64,000 bases of DNA from Trichocoleus sp. FACHB-40. Lineage in GTDB: Bacteria; Cyanobacteriota; Cyanobacteriia; Cyanobacteriales; FACHB-T130. Made by a program: the position numbers and the translations under genes. The first letter of the stretch is position 1, and each line of letters opens with the position of its first letter. The DNA lies in contig NZ_JACJPF010000028.1 in NCBI RefSeq assembly GCF_014695915.1, positions 1 through 64,000 on the forward strand, given 5' to 3'. Positions 27,559 to 35,960 of this stretch are shown here, piece by piece. A model generated the notes under the pieces. That model searched no databases. It saw only the letters and a program-made list of their open reading frames with translations, and had not been told where the DNA came from.

Positions 27559-28638
27559 TCAGTCTCCAAGGCAAATTCCTAACCCTCTGGCAGTTTTGAC
27601 CAGAGTATCATTGGGATCTACTGCCCTGTATTGTCCAATTGCTTCAGCAATTGGTACGCTGACAACTTCGCGGTTTTGCCAGGTGACAACTTGATCGTAC
27701 TTGCCATCGGCAATCAAATCGACTGCCGCTACGCCAAAGGCTGTCCCCAGTAATCGATCCAGCGACGAGGGGATACCGCCGCGCTGAACGTGTCCTAATA
27801 CTGTGACGCGAGTTTCGGCACCGCTAGAGATAGAAATTTGCTCTGCCAGGTACTGACCAATTCCGCCTAATCGACATTCCCCAAATCGATCCATATTTTT
27901 AACTGGATTACCTTCGAGTGTGCAGACGGCTTCTGAGACAATGACGATGGAGAAGTTTTTTCCTTTCGACTGGCGATCGCGTATTTTGTCACAGACCTTT
28001 TCCAGGGTGTAAGGGATTTCTGGGATCAAAATAATATCAGCACCGCCAGCAATCCCAGCATTCAGAGCGATATGACCAGCATCGCGCCCCATTACTTCCA
28101 AAATCATTACCCTGCTGTGACTGGCGGCGGTAAAGTGCAGCCTGTCGAGTGCTTCTGTCGCAATATTAACTGCGGTATCAAATCCGATGGAGCGTTCGGT
28201 GCAGCCAACATCATTATCAATGGTTTTGGGAATGCCTACTAAGTTGATCCCGCCTTGGTTTGCCAATCGCCGGAGAAGGGCTAAACTGCCATCCCCGCCA
28301 ATTCCAATTAAGGCTGATAAACCTAGTTGATGGTAGCCAGAAATAATTTCCTCAGAGCGATCGCGCAAACTTCCATCTTCCAAGGGAAACGCAAAAGGAT
28401 CGCCTTTATTTGTCGTCCCCAGAACCGTTCCGCCCATCGTCAGTAAACGGTCTACCTTGTCAATGTCAAGAGTAATAACTTCCGGCGGACTGCTCATCAA
28501 CCCTAGGGTAGACCGACAGATCCCCAGCACCTCCCAGTCATAGGTGCCAACTGCACGGTAGACTACTGCCCGAATTACAGCGTTTAGTCCAGCACAGTCT
28601 CCACCACTGGTAAGGATTCCAATGCGTTTTTGTCCCAT
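27559..28638 (-). CDS. pfkA: 6-phosphofructokinase
   Basis: It phosphorylates fructose 6-phosphate in glycolysis. At 359 residues it has all PFK blocks: ILTSGGDCAGLNAVIRAVV, GIGGDGSLALL, PKTIDNDV, the catalytic GRDAGHIAL region and GHVQRGG. GGDGS (not GGDDS) points to ATP rather than pyrophosphate as donor. It is divergent from the fbp gene, so the opposing enzymes of the fructose phosphate step share a 240-nt promoter region. The start ATG at 28638 is followed directly by the conserved GQKRIGILTSGG. Confidence 0.94.
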   Translation of the reverse strand: MGQKRIGILTSGGDCAGLNAVIRAVVYRAVGTYDWEVLGICRSTLGLMSSPPEVITLDIDKVDRLLTMGGTVLGTTNKGDPFAFPLEDGSLRDRSEEIISGYHQLGLSALIGIGGDGSLALLRRLANQGGINLVGIPKTIDNDVGCTERSIGFDTAVNIATEALDRLHFTAASHSRVMILEVMGRDAGHIALNAGIAGGADIILIPEIPYTLEKVCDKIRDRQSKGKNFSIVIVSEAVCTLEGNPVKNMDRFGECRLGGIGQYLAEQISISSGAETRVTVLGHVQRGGIPSSLDRLLGTAFGVAAVDLIADGKYDQVVTWQNREVVSVPIAEAIGQYRAVDPNDTLVKTARGLGICLGD

Positions 28639-28878
28639 CTTGTTCTGATAATTGCGATCAAGAGGCGATATTAAACTGATTTTGCTTGCCGAGTTGTCTT
28701 TTCGATAAAAAAGTTGTCTAAAGATTGATTTCTTTAGTTGATCTGAAGTTAAACACCAACCTGATAAATGGCTCCCTAAGATAGAAGGTAAGGCGACCGG
28801 GCCTTGATACTGTTGGGGCAGTACCTGAAATTAACTGCCTTTGTTAATAAAGCGTTATCGATAGGGAGGAGGAAACAC

Positions 28879-29961
28879 ATGTCTAACGTGGATCAGCCTT
28901 TCATTCCGGAACAAGCCCTGGATCGCGACTGCATGACGTTATCTCGTCACGTTTTGCAGCAACTGCACAGCTTCGGTGCAGAAGCACAGGATCTCAGTGC
29001 CATTATGAATCGCATTGCCCTGGCGGCAAAGCTGATTGCGCGGCGGCTTACGCGAGCTGGTTTAGTCGCAGGAGCCTTGGGATTTACGGGCGAGATGAAC
29101 GTGCAGGGAGAATCCGTCAAAAAGATGGATGTCTATGCCAATGACGTATTTATCTCGGTATTTAAGCAAAGCGGTTTAGTTTGCCGCTTGGCTTCCGAGG
29201 AAATGGAAAAACCATACTATATCCCCGAAAACTGTCCCATTGGTCGTTATACCCTGCTCTATGACCCGATTGATGGATCGTCCAATGTTGATATTAATAT
29301 CAACGTTGGTTCTATCTTCGCAATTCGCCAACAAGAGGGTCTGGACGAAGATGGCACGGCTAGCGATTTGCTGCAAAATAATGGACGCAACCAAATCGCC
29401 GCAGGTTATGTGCTATACGGCCCCAGCACGATGCTGGTGTATTCTATCGGCACGGGAGTTCACGCTTTCACACTAGATCCCAGTTTGGGCGAGTTTATCC
29501 TGTCGAGTGAAAATATCCGCTTGCCAGACCACGGATCGATTTACAGCGTCAATGAGGGTAATTTCTGGCAGTGGGAGGAACCACTGCGAGACTACATCCG
29601 CTACGTGCATCGTCATGAAGGTTACACCGCCCGTTATGGGGGGGCATTGGTGGGGGATATTCACCGGATTCTATTCCAAGGGGGTGTTTTCCTCTATCCT
29701 GGTACGGTGAAAAAGCCGGAAGGCAAATTGCGCCTGCTGTATGAATCTGCTCCTTTAGCATATTTGATAGAGCAAGCGGGTGGTCGAGCAAGTACGGGAA
29801 CCGAGGAGATTTTGGATGTAGTACCAGAAGCACTACACGCGCGATCGCCTTTGATTATTGGTAGCAAAGATGATGTCGCCTTGGTGGAGTCTTTCATTCA
29901 GGATCGGGCCAGGGCTGTTGAGGAAAGAGCTGCTAGAGAGCGATCGCGCATACCTCAGTGA
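28879..29961 (+). CDS. fbp: fructose-1,6-bisphosphatase class I
   Basis: It dephosphorylates fructose 1,6-bisphosphate in the Calvin cycle and gluconeogenesis. The metal-binding signature [10 protein letters not shown] is present, and the ending region with [13 protein letters not shown] and [20 protein letters not shown] is typical of class I. The frame is open back to 28804, but the ATG at 28879 follows GGGAGGAGG with ideal spacing, giving 360 residues. It heads a block fbp-tal-zwf-opcA on one strand with gaps of about 90-120 nt, the order known from heterocystous cyanobacteria. No plant-type regulatory cysteine loop was obvious. Confidence 0.95.
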   Translation: MSNVDQPFIPEQALDRDCMTLSRHVLQQLHSFGAEAQDLSAIMNRIALAAKLIARRLTRAGLVAGALGFTGEMNVQGESVKKMDVYANDVFISVFKQSGLVCRLASEEMEKPYYIPENCPIGRYTLLYDPIDGSSNVDININVGSIFAIRQQEGLDEDGTASDLLQNNGRNQIAAGYVLYGPSTMLVYSIGTGVHAFTLDPSLGEFILSSENIRLPDHGSIYSVNEGNFWQWEEPLRDYIRYVHRHEGYTARYGGALVGDIHRILFQGGVFLYPGTVKKPEGKLRLLYESAPLAYLIEQAGGRASTGTEEILDVVPEALHARSPLIIGSKDDVALVESFIQDRARAVEERAARERSRIPQ

Positions 29962-30067
29962 AGTATTTCCTTTTTGAGAAATCCCTTTTTCACAGCAGGC
30001 TTCAAACCTGCTCAGAGAGAACATTATTTCTCTAAAACTACAACGACAATTACTAGGAGTCAAAAAA

Positions 30068-31231
30068 ATGACAGAGATGACAGAGATGCCAAACAATCAT
30101 CTACTAGAAATTAAACAGTACGGTCAGAGTATCTGGATGGATAATCTGACTCGCGACTTGATTGAGACTGGGGAACTCAAAGATATGGTGGAAAATAAGG
30201 GGATCTGCGGGATCACCTCTAATCCAGCGATCTTTGAAAAAGCGATCGCAGGTAACGCAATCTACGATGCCGATATTGAAGCTGGAATTCGTGAAGGATT
30301 GCCAGTTGAGAAAATTTACGAAACTCTGGTTTTTGAAGATATCCGCAATGCTTGCGATATTCTCCGACCTGTGTATGAAGCATCCGATGGACTGGATGGT
30401 TACGTTAGCATTGAAGTACCGCCAACTATCGCCCACGACACCCAAGCGACGATTGAGGAAGCCCGACGCTATTATCAAGAAATTGGTAAAGATAACGTCA
30501 TGATCAAGATTCCTGGGACAACGGCGGGTTTGCCAGCAGTTGAGCAAGTAATCTCTGAGGGAATCAACGTCAACGTAACTTTGCTATTCTCAACTCAAAG
30601 CTACGAAGAGACAGCTTGGGCTTATATTCGCGGCTTAGAAAAGCGGGCGGCTGAAGCCAAAGACATCAGCAAAATATCCTCAGTGGCGAGTTTCTTCCTC
30701 AGCCGTATCGATATCAACATCGATGCACGAATTGATGCCAAGCTGAAAGCCGGGGTGGATAGAATAGAGAAAAAGGCAGAACTCTTAGCCATCAAAGGGA
30801 AAATAGCGATCGCTAACGCTAAAATCGCCTACCAGAAGTACAAAGAAATTATCGCAAGCGATCGCTGGAAAGCTTTGTCAGAAAAAGGTGCAAATGTCCA
30901 GCGGTTATTGTGGGCTTCCACCAGCACCAAAGACCCCAGCTACAGCGACGTGATGTATGTTGATGAACTGGTTGGGCCAGACACGGTAAACACCTTACCA
31001 CCGAACACCATCGAAGCCTGTGCCGACCACTGCGATGTTGCATCTCGCATTGAAACAGGAGTAGAAGAAGCCTATAACCTCATAGAAAGTCTCAAAGATC
31101 CCGACATCGACATTAATCTAGACGAAGTGATGGATGAATTGCTTGTCGAAGGAATTGAGAAATTTGTGAAGCCTTTTGAATCTCTAACAGCATCCTTGGA
31201 AGAGAAGATCAAACATCTGCAACCTGTGTAA
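30068..31231 (+). CDS. tal: transaldolase
   Basis: Pentose phosphate pathway enzyme that moves a dihydroxyacetone unit between sugar phosphates. The 387-residue protein fits the longer bacterial Tal class: SIWMDNLTRDLIETGEL, GITSNPAIFEKAI, VMIKIPGTTAGLPAV with the Schiff-base lysine in the KIPG motif, NVTLLFSTQSYE, and RLLWASTSTKDPSYSD. AGGAGT lies before the start. Three near-identical codon groups (MTEMTEM) make the exact initiation ATG slightly ambiguous (30068 or 30077). It sits between fbp and zwf and feeds the same sugar phosphate pool. Confidence 0.94.
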   Translation: MTEMTEMPNNHLLEIKQYGQSIWMDNLTRDLIETGELKDMVENKGICGITSNPAIFEKAIAGNAIYDADIEAGIREGLPVEKIYETLVFEDIRNACDILRPVYEASDGLDGYVSIEVPPTIAHDTQATIEEARRYYQEIGKDNVMIKIPGTTAGLPAVEQVISEGINVNVTLLFSTQSYEETAWAYIRGLEKRAAEAKDISKISSVASFFLSRIDINIDARIDAKLKAGVDRIEKKAELLAIKGKIAIANAKIAYQKYKEIIASDRWKALSEKGANVQRLLWASTSTKDPSYSDVMYVDELVGPDTVNTLPPNTIEACADHCDVASRIETGVEEAYNLIESLKDPDIDINLDEVMDELLVEGIEKFVKPFESLTASLEEKIKHLQPV

Positions 31232-31324
31232 CTGGGTAATAGATAATAGGTAATTGGTAATGGGTTGGGCAACTCATTACCAATTAATAATCCTTCAATT
31301 AGTAATTAGTAATTAGCAACATCT

Positions 31325-32854
31325 ATGGCCACACTGCTAGAAAATCCCTTGCGCGTTGGGTTGCGGCAGGAACGGGTACCAGAGCCGCAGATACTGATAA
31401 TATTCGGGGCATCAGGCGACTTAACAAAACGCAAGCTGGTGCCAGCGATTTATCAGATGAAACGCGATCGCCGTATGCCGCAAGAAATCACAGTTGTAGG
31501 CGTAGCGCGTCGAGAATGGAGCCACGACTACTTCCGAGAAGAGATGCGCGAAGGCATCGAAGAATTTGGCGGTGGCATCGGGTCGGACGAATTTTGGCAA
31601 GACTTCGCCCAAGGTTTATACTACTGTCCCGGTGATATTGATAAGCCAGAAAGCTACCAAAAACTAAAAGCCTTCCTTGCAGAACTCGACGGTAAGCGGG
31701 GAACGCGGGGAAACCGGGTATTCTACCTGTCTGTGGCTCCGAAATTCTTCCCAGAAGCGATTCGTCAACTGGGTGCAGCAGAAATGCTAAAAGACCCAGA
31801 AAAAACCCGCCTGGTAATTGAAAAGCCTTTTGGACGGGATTTGAGTTCTGCCCAGTCACTCAACCAGATAGTGCAGCAGGTTTGCAAAGAAAAACAAGTT
31901 TACCGGATCGACCACTATCTAGGTAAAGAAACCGTTCAGAATCTCTTGGTTTTCCGGTTTGCCAATGCAATTTTTGAGCCACTGTGGAATCGCCAATTTG
32001 TCGATCACGTTCAAATCACAGTCGCAGAAACTGTAGGCGTAGAAGACCGAGCTGGGTATTATGAAACGGCTGGTGCTTTGCGGGATATGCTGCAAAACCA
32101 CCTGATGCAAATTTTCTGCCTCACAGCGATGGAACCCCCAAACTCACTAGATGCTGACAGTATCCGCACGGAAAAGCTGAAAGTTCTTCAGGCAACTCGT
32201 TTAGCGGATGTGCATAACCTGGAATTATCAGCAGTAAGGGGTCAATATTCCGCAGGCTGGATGAAAGGGAAACCCGTCCCAGGCTACCGGGAGGAACCAG
32301 GAGTCGATCCCAACTCCACAACGCCCACCTATGTCGCTATGAAGTTTGCGATTGATAACTGGCGCTGGCAGGGCGTACCCTTTTATCTGCGGACTGGCAA
32401 GCGTTTACCCAAGAAGGTAAGCGAGATTTCTATCCAGTTCCGCGAGGTGCCGTTCTTAATCTTTCAATCTGCTGCCCAACAAGCTAGTCCCAACGTGCTG
32501 ACTATGCGTGTTTACCCGAATGAGGGAATTTCCCTACGCTTTGAAGCGAAAATGCCGGGGCCAGATTTGCGTACTCGCACCGTAGATATGGACTTTAGCT
32601 ACGGTTCTTCTTTTGGTGTCACCAGCTCTGATGCTTACGATCGCTTGTTAGTCGATTGTATGCTGGGCGACCAGACTTTGTTCACCCGTGCCGATGAAGT
32701 GGAAGAAGCTTGGCGGGTGGTGACACCAGCCCTCTCGGCGTGGGAGGGATTGACTGGCCCGGCTTCAATTCCCCAGTATGAAGCGGGAACTTGGGAACCA
32801 GAGGAAGCAGAACACCTGATCAATCAAGATGGTCGCCGCTGGCGAAGACTATAA
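31325..32854 (+). CDS. zwf: glucose-6-phosphate 1-dehydrogenase
   Basis: First enzyme of the oxidative pentose phosphate pathway and main NADPH source in the dark. The 509-residue protein has the dinucleotide-binding [10 protein letters not shown] (from residue 28), the conserved EKPFGRDL block and the substrate motif RIDHYLGKE with the catalytic histidine pair region. The activator gene opcA follows directly. Cyanobacterial G6PDH is controlled by thioredoxin together with OpcA, and I did not map cysteines for this here beyond noting a few (for example in FCLTAME). The downstream spacer holds a heptamer repeat tract. Confidence 0.96.
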   Translation: MATLLENPLRVGLRQERVPEPQILIIFGASGDLTKRKLVPAIYQMKRDRRMPQEITVVGVARREWSHDYFREEMREGIEEFGGGIGSDEFWQDFAQGLYYCPGDIDKPESYQKLKAFLAELDGKRGTRGNRVFYLSVAPKFFPEAIRQLGAAEMLKDPEKTRLVIEKPFGRDLSSAQSLNQIVQQVCKEKQVYRIDHYLGKETVQNLLVFRFANAIFEPLWNRQFVDHVQITVAETVGVEDRAGYYETAGALRDMLQNHLMQIFCLTAMEPPNSLDADSIRTEKLKVLQATRLADVHNLELSAVRGQYSAGWMKGKPVPGYREEPGVDPNSTTPTYVAMKFAIDNWRWQGVPFYLRTGKRLPKKVSEISIQFREVPFLIFQSAAQQASPNVLTMRVYPNEGISLRFEAKMPGPDLRTRTVDMDFSYGSSFGVTSSDAYDRLLVDCMLGDQTLFTRADEVEEAWRVVTPALSAWEGLTGPASIPQYEAGTWEPEEAEHLINQDGRRWRRL

Positions 32855-32855
32855 A

Positions 32856-32945
32856 GGGGACTGGGGACTGGGGACTAGGTAAGATTCTCAATTCTCCAAT
32901 TCCCAATTCTCCAATCCCTAATTCCCAATTCCCCAATTCCCAATT
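32856..32945. repeat. compound STRR heptamer tract between zwf and opcA
   Basis: Three perfect GGGGACT units (32856-32876), then AGGTAAG and ATTCTCAATTCTCC, then several CCCAATT-type units to about 32945. It fills almost the entire spacer. The same order of elements occurs inside cbiA at 34679-34727. Confidence 0.75.
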
Positions 32946-32970
32946 AACATTAGCAACTGGCAACTGAGCT

Positions 32971-34353
32971 ATGACAACACAATCTCCTCCCGTTGTTTCG
33001 CTACAAGCACCTAAAGATATTTCGCTGAGTGATATTGAAGCGGAACTAAATCAAATCTGGGAAAGCTACAGAGACAATACTGAAAATGGCGATTCGCCTG
33101 CTGCCGCTAGAGCCACTACGTTTACATTTGTAGTTTACGAACCTGAAGAAACTCAACACTTGTTAGCTGCTTTGGGATTCTACACCGGGCCAATTGATGG
33201 CATCGCTGGGCCGCGGATGAATTCAGGTTTGAAGGATGCCCAGAAAGCGTATGGACTGCCTCGTACTGGGAAGGCGGATGCTGAAACCCTAGCCCGACTG
33301 CGGGAAGACTTGGCTCATAGACGCTCCTCTGGTGCCATAAAAGAAGCACAAAGGAATGGAGAGACACAAGCAACGTTGAATGTCACAGGCTACGGAGTAG
33401 CGGATGCGATCGCTGCCTCAAATCCCTGTCGGATCATTGCCCTGTGTCCCCACTCTGGCATAGACGAAGGCGTAACCGTTCAAGTCTCTGTATATTGCCC
33501 GATGAACAAGCAAAGTAACAATACGTTGCTTTGTTGCGAATACATCACTCTAAGCGGCACCGCCGATGCCCTAGAACGCATTGGGGGCATAGTGACAGCA
33601 CTACTGATCGGCGATTTACCTAAGTTTCTCTGGTGGAAAGCGACACCCGATCCCCATAATGCTTTGTTCAAGCGGCTGGCATCAGTTAGCAATTCCGTAA
33701 TCGTTGACTCTTGTCAATTTGGCGAACCAGAAACGGATTTATTGCGAGTGCATACTTTGGCGGAACAAGGTATCCAGCTTACTGACCTTAACTGGCGACG
33801 CTTGGCAGCATGGCAAGAACTGACTGCCGAGGCTTTCGATCCCCCAGAACGCCGTGCTGCTCTCACAGAAGTCGATAAAGTGACGATAAATTATGAAAAA
33901 GGCAATCCTGATCAGGCGCTGATGTTCCTGGGTTGGCTGGCAAGTCGTCTCCAGTGGCATCCAGTATCCTATAGGCGCGAAGGCGGCGATTACGATCTGA
34001 GATACTGCTCGTTCGTGACTGCTGACCAACGCCCGATAGAAGCTGAGTTAGCAGGAATTCCCACCGCTGATTGGGGCGAAATTCCGGGGGATTTGATTGC
34101 CTTGCGGATGAGTTCGACTAACCTGGATGCTGACTGTTGTACGGTTCTGTGTTCGGAAACTAGCGGTTGTATGCGGATGGAAGCTGGGGGCGGCGCGCAA
34201 GCTTGCCGATTTGAGCAGGTAGCGCCTCTGAGTGATCAAAAGGCTGAGACTTTATTAGGTCAGCAGCTGCGTCGTTGGGGTCGCGATATGCTTTACGAAG
34301 AAAGTCTGGCGGTCACGGCGGAAATTATCAAGATGAATAAAGCTAATAGCTAA
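32971..34353 (+). CDS. opcA: OpcA, G6PDH assembly/activator protein
   Basis: A 460-residue partner of Zwf that favours its active oligomer and links it to redox control in cyanobacteria. The family core runs through VAASNPCRIIALCPHSGIDEGV-type sequence (about 150-190), LPKFLWWKATPD and DLNWRRLAAWQEL. Residues about 55-110 (QHLLAALGFYTGPIDGIAGP, then LKDAQKAYGLPRTGKADAETL) match a peptidoglycan-binding-like helical module, an unexpected component for a cytosolic activator, perhaps reused for protein contact. It follows zwf by 116 nt across a repeat tract. Two internal cysteine-rich spots (about residues 391-400) are also seen. Confidence 0.93.
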   Translation: MTTQSPPVVSLQAPKDISLSDIEAELNQIWESYRDNTENGDSPAAARATTFTFVVYEPEETQHLLAALGFYTGPIDGIAGPRMNSGLKDAQKAYGLPRTGKADAETLARLREDLAHRRSSGAIKEAQRNGETQATLNVTGYGVADAIAASNPCRIIALCPHSGIDEGVTVQVSVYCPMNKQSNNTLLCCEYITLSGTADALERIGGIVTALLIGDLPKFLWWKATPDPHNALFKRLASVSNSVIVDSCQFGEPETDLLRVHTLAEQGIQLTDLNWRRLAAWQELTAEAFDPPERRAALTEVDKVTINYEKGNPDQALMFLGWLASRLQWHPVSYRREGGDYDLRYCSFVTADQRPIEAELAGIPTADWGEIPGDLIALRMSSTNLDADCCTVLCSETSGCMRMEAGGGAQACRFEQVAPLSDQKAETLLGQQLRRWGRDMLYEESLAVTAEIIKMNKANS

Positions 34354-34394
34354 TGGTTAACTATTACCTATCCTTCAGTTAGCAGTTAGCAAGC

Positions 34395-35813
34395 ATGGCT
34401 TTAGTAATCGCAGGCGATCGCAGTGGGGTGGGCAAGACGACAGTCACGCTTGCCCTACTGTCGTCTTTGTGTCGTCGGGGTGAAAAGGTACAATCTTTCA
34501 AGGTTGGGCCAGATTACATAGATCCGATGTTTCATCGGTACGTTACAAATCGTGCCTGTCGGAATTTAGATCCGGTGCTGACATCGGAAACTTATGTGCA
34601 GGAATGTTTTGCCCGTCATACTCAGGCGGTAGAGTACGCCTTGGTTGAAGGGGTGATGGGGCTTTTTGATGGTGTGGAGGGGACTGGGAACTGGAAACTG
34701 GGAACTGGGCAAGATTCCCAATCTCCGGTCACTTTTGCAAGTACGGCTCACGTTGCGCGGCTGTTGGATTTGCCGATATTGTTGGTGTTAGATTGCAGCA
34801 GGTTGTCGGGTTCGGTGGCTGCGATCGCGCACGGTTTCCGTTCCTTTGATCCCCGTCTCAAATTTGCGGGAGTAGTTTTAAATCGAGTCGGAAGCGATCG
34901 CCACTTGCAACTTCTCCAAGATGCCCTGGAACCTTTGCAATTGCCGATTTTAGGTATTCTTCGCCGTGAAGATAACATCAGCATTCCCGATCGGCATCTC
35001 GGTTTAGTACCCACAGCCGAATTGTCCCATCTGGACGCTTTGATAGATCGACTTGCCCACTTGGGAGATTGCTTTGACTGGGAACGCTTGTTACCGTTGC
35101 TGCAAGTGGGAACCTCTCCCCAACTCCGACCCGAACTTGAGACAGAAGCAAGAGGTAAGGTAAGATTGGCAGTTGCCCGCGATCGCGCTTTTAGCTTCTA
35201 CTACGAGGACAATCTAGAGAGTTTGCGATCTCTTGGGGTAGAACTGGCATTCTGGAGTCCGCTGACCGACGACAGCCTACCAGAAGGCATTCAGGGGATG
35301 TATTTTGGGGGCGGGTTCCCGGAAGTTTTTGCCCAGCAGTTAGCTGACAACACAGTCGTCCGGGATGCAGTCCGAAAAGCCATCTTAGCGGGAATGCCCA
35401 CCTATGCCGAGTGTGGCGGTTTAATGTATTTGTGTCAGCAGATTGTAGACTTTGAGGGAAATTCTTCGCCGATGGTGGGAGTTTTGCCCACCACAGCCGT
35501 TATGCGATCGCGTCTGACATTGGGCTATCGGCAAGCCGTGGTTTTGCAAGACAGTCCCCTACTACCCGCTGGTACAACAGTTTGGGGGCATGAGTTTCAC
35601 CGTTCCCAGTTAACCCAGGAACCAGGTGCACCTCTATTTCAGGCACGAGGCTGCGATCCCCACAGTTCAACCACAGTCGAAGGATGGTTGCTGCATCAGC
35701 TTCATGCTTCTTATGTCCATCTTCATTTTGCTGGGTGTCCGGATCTTCCCGCCAGATTTTTAGAACATTGCCTGAGATTTTCTCAAGTCTCAACGGACGC
35801 GATCGCCAACTAA
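34395..35813 (+). CDS. cbiA: cobyrinate a,c-diamide synthase
   Basis: It amidates the a and c side chains of cobyrinic acid using glutamine and ATP, an early step toward B12. The 472-residue protein has the P-loop-like GDRSGVGKTTVTLALL at the N-terminus, KVGPDYIDPMFH, GVMGLFDGV, and a C-terminal class I GATase-like domain with MYFGGGFPEVFAQ and the nucleophile in YAECGGLMYL. An odd insert of about 19 residues (EGTGNWKLGTGQDSQSPVTF) interrupts the family region between GLFDGV and ASTAHVARLL. Its DNA (34679-34727) is a heptamer repeat, see the findings. It is 41 nt behind opcA, so perhaps in the same transcript. Confidence 0.93.
   Translation: MALVIAGDRSGVGKTTVTLALLSSLCRRGEKVQSFKVGPDYIDPMFHRYVTNRACRNLDPVLTSETYVQECFARHTQAVEYALVEGVMGLFDGVEGTGNWKLGTGQDSQSPVTFASTAHVARLLDLPILLVLDCSRLSGSVAAIAHGFRSFDPRLKFAGVVLNRVGSDRHLQLLQDALEPLQLPILGILRREDNISIPDRHLGLVPTAELSHLDALIDRLAHLGDCFDWERLLPLLQVGTSPQLRPELETEARGKVRLAVARDRAFSFYYEDNLESLRSLGVELAFWSPLTDDSLPEGIQGMYFGGGFPEVFAQQLADNTVVRDAVRKAILAGMPTYAECGGLMYLCQQIVDFEGNSSPMVGVLPTTAVMRSRLTLGYRQAVVLQDSPLLPAGTTVWGHEFHRSQLTQEPGAPLFQARGCDPHSSTTVEGWLLHQLHASYVHLHFAGCPDLPARFLEHCLRFSQVSTDAIAN
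34679..34727 (+). repeat. STRR heptamer tract inside the cbiA reading frame
   Basis: Units GGGGACT, GGGAACT, GGAAACT, GGGAACT, then GGGCAAG and ATTCCCAATCTCC. It reads through in frame and matches the order of the intergenic tract at 32856. Confidence 0.75.
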
Positions 35814-35960
35814 CGAAGCATCACAGAAAACTTTCTCTTGTTCTACTCAGCACTCACCATCCAGTCAGCCACCCTAGTAAGTATCACCCTCCCCTGCCCT
35901 ATTGCGTTCAGCTGTTGTAAGCTTTAGCTAACAAAAGCTACCCTCTTTCGGACAGCCAGT

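Noticed and set aside
28804-28878. earlier start for fbp at 28804
   Set aside because: The ATG at 28879 has a much better ribosome-binding site and gives the normal length.
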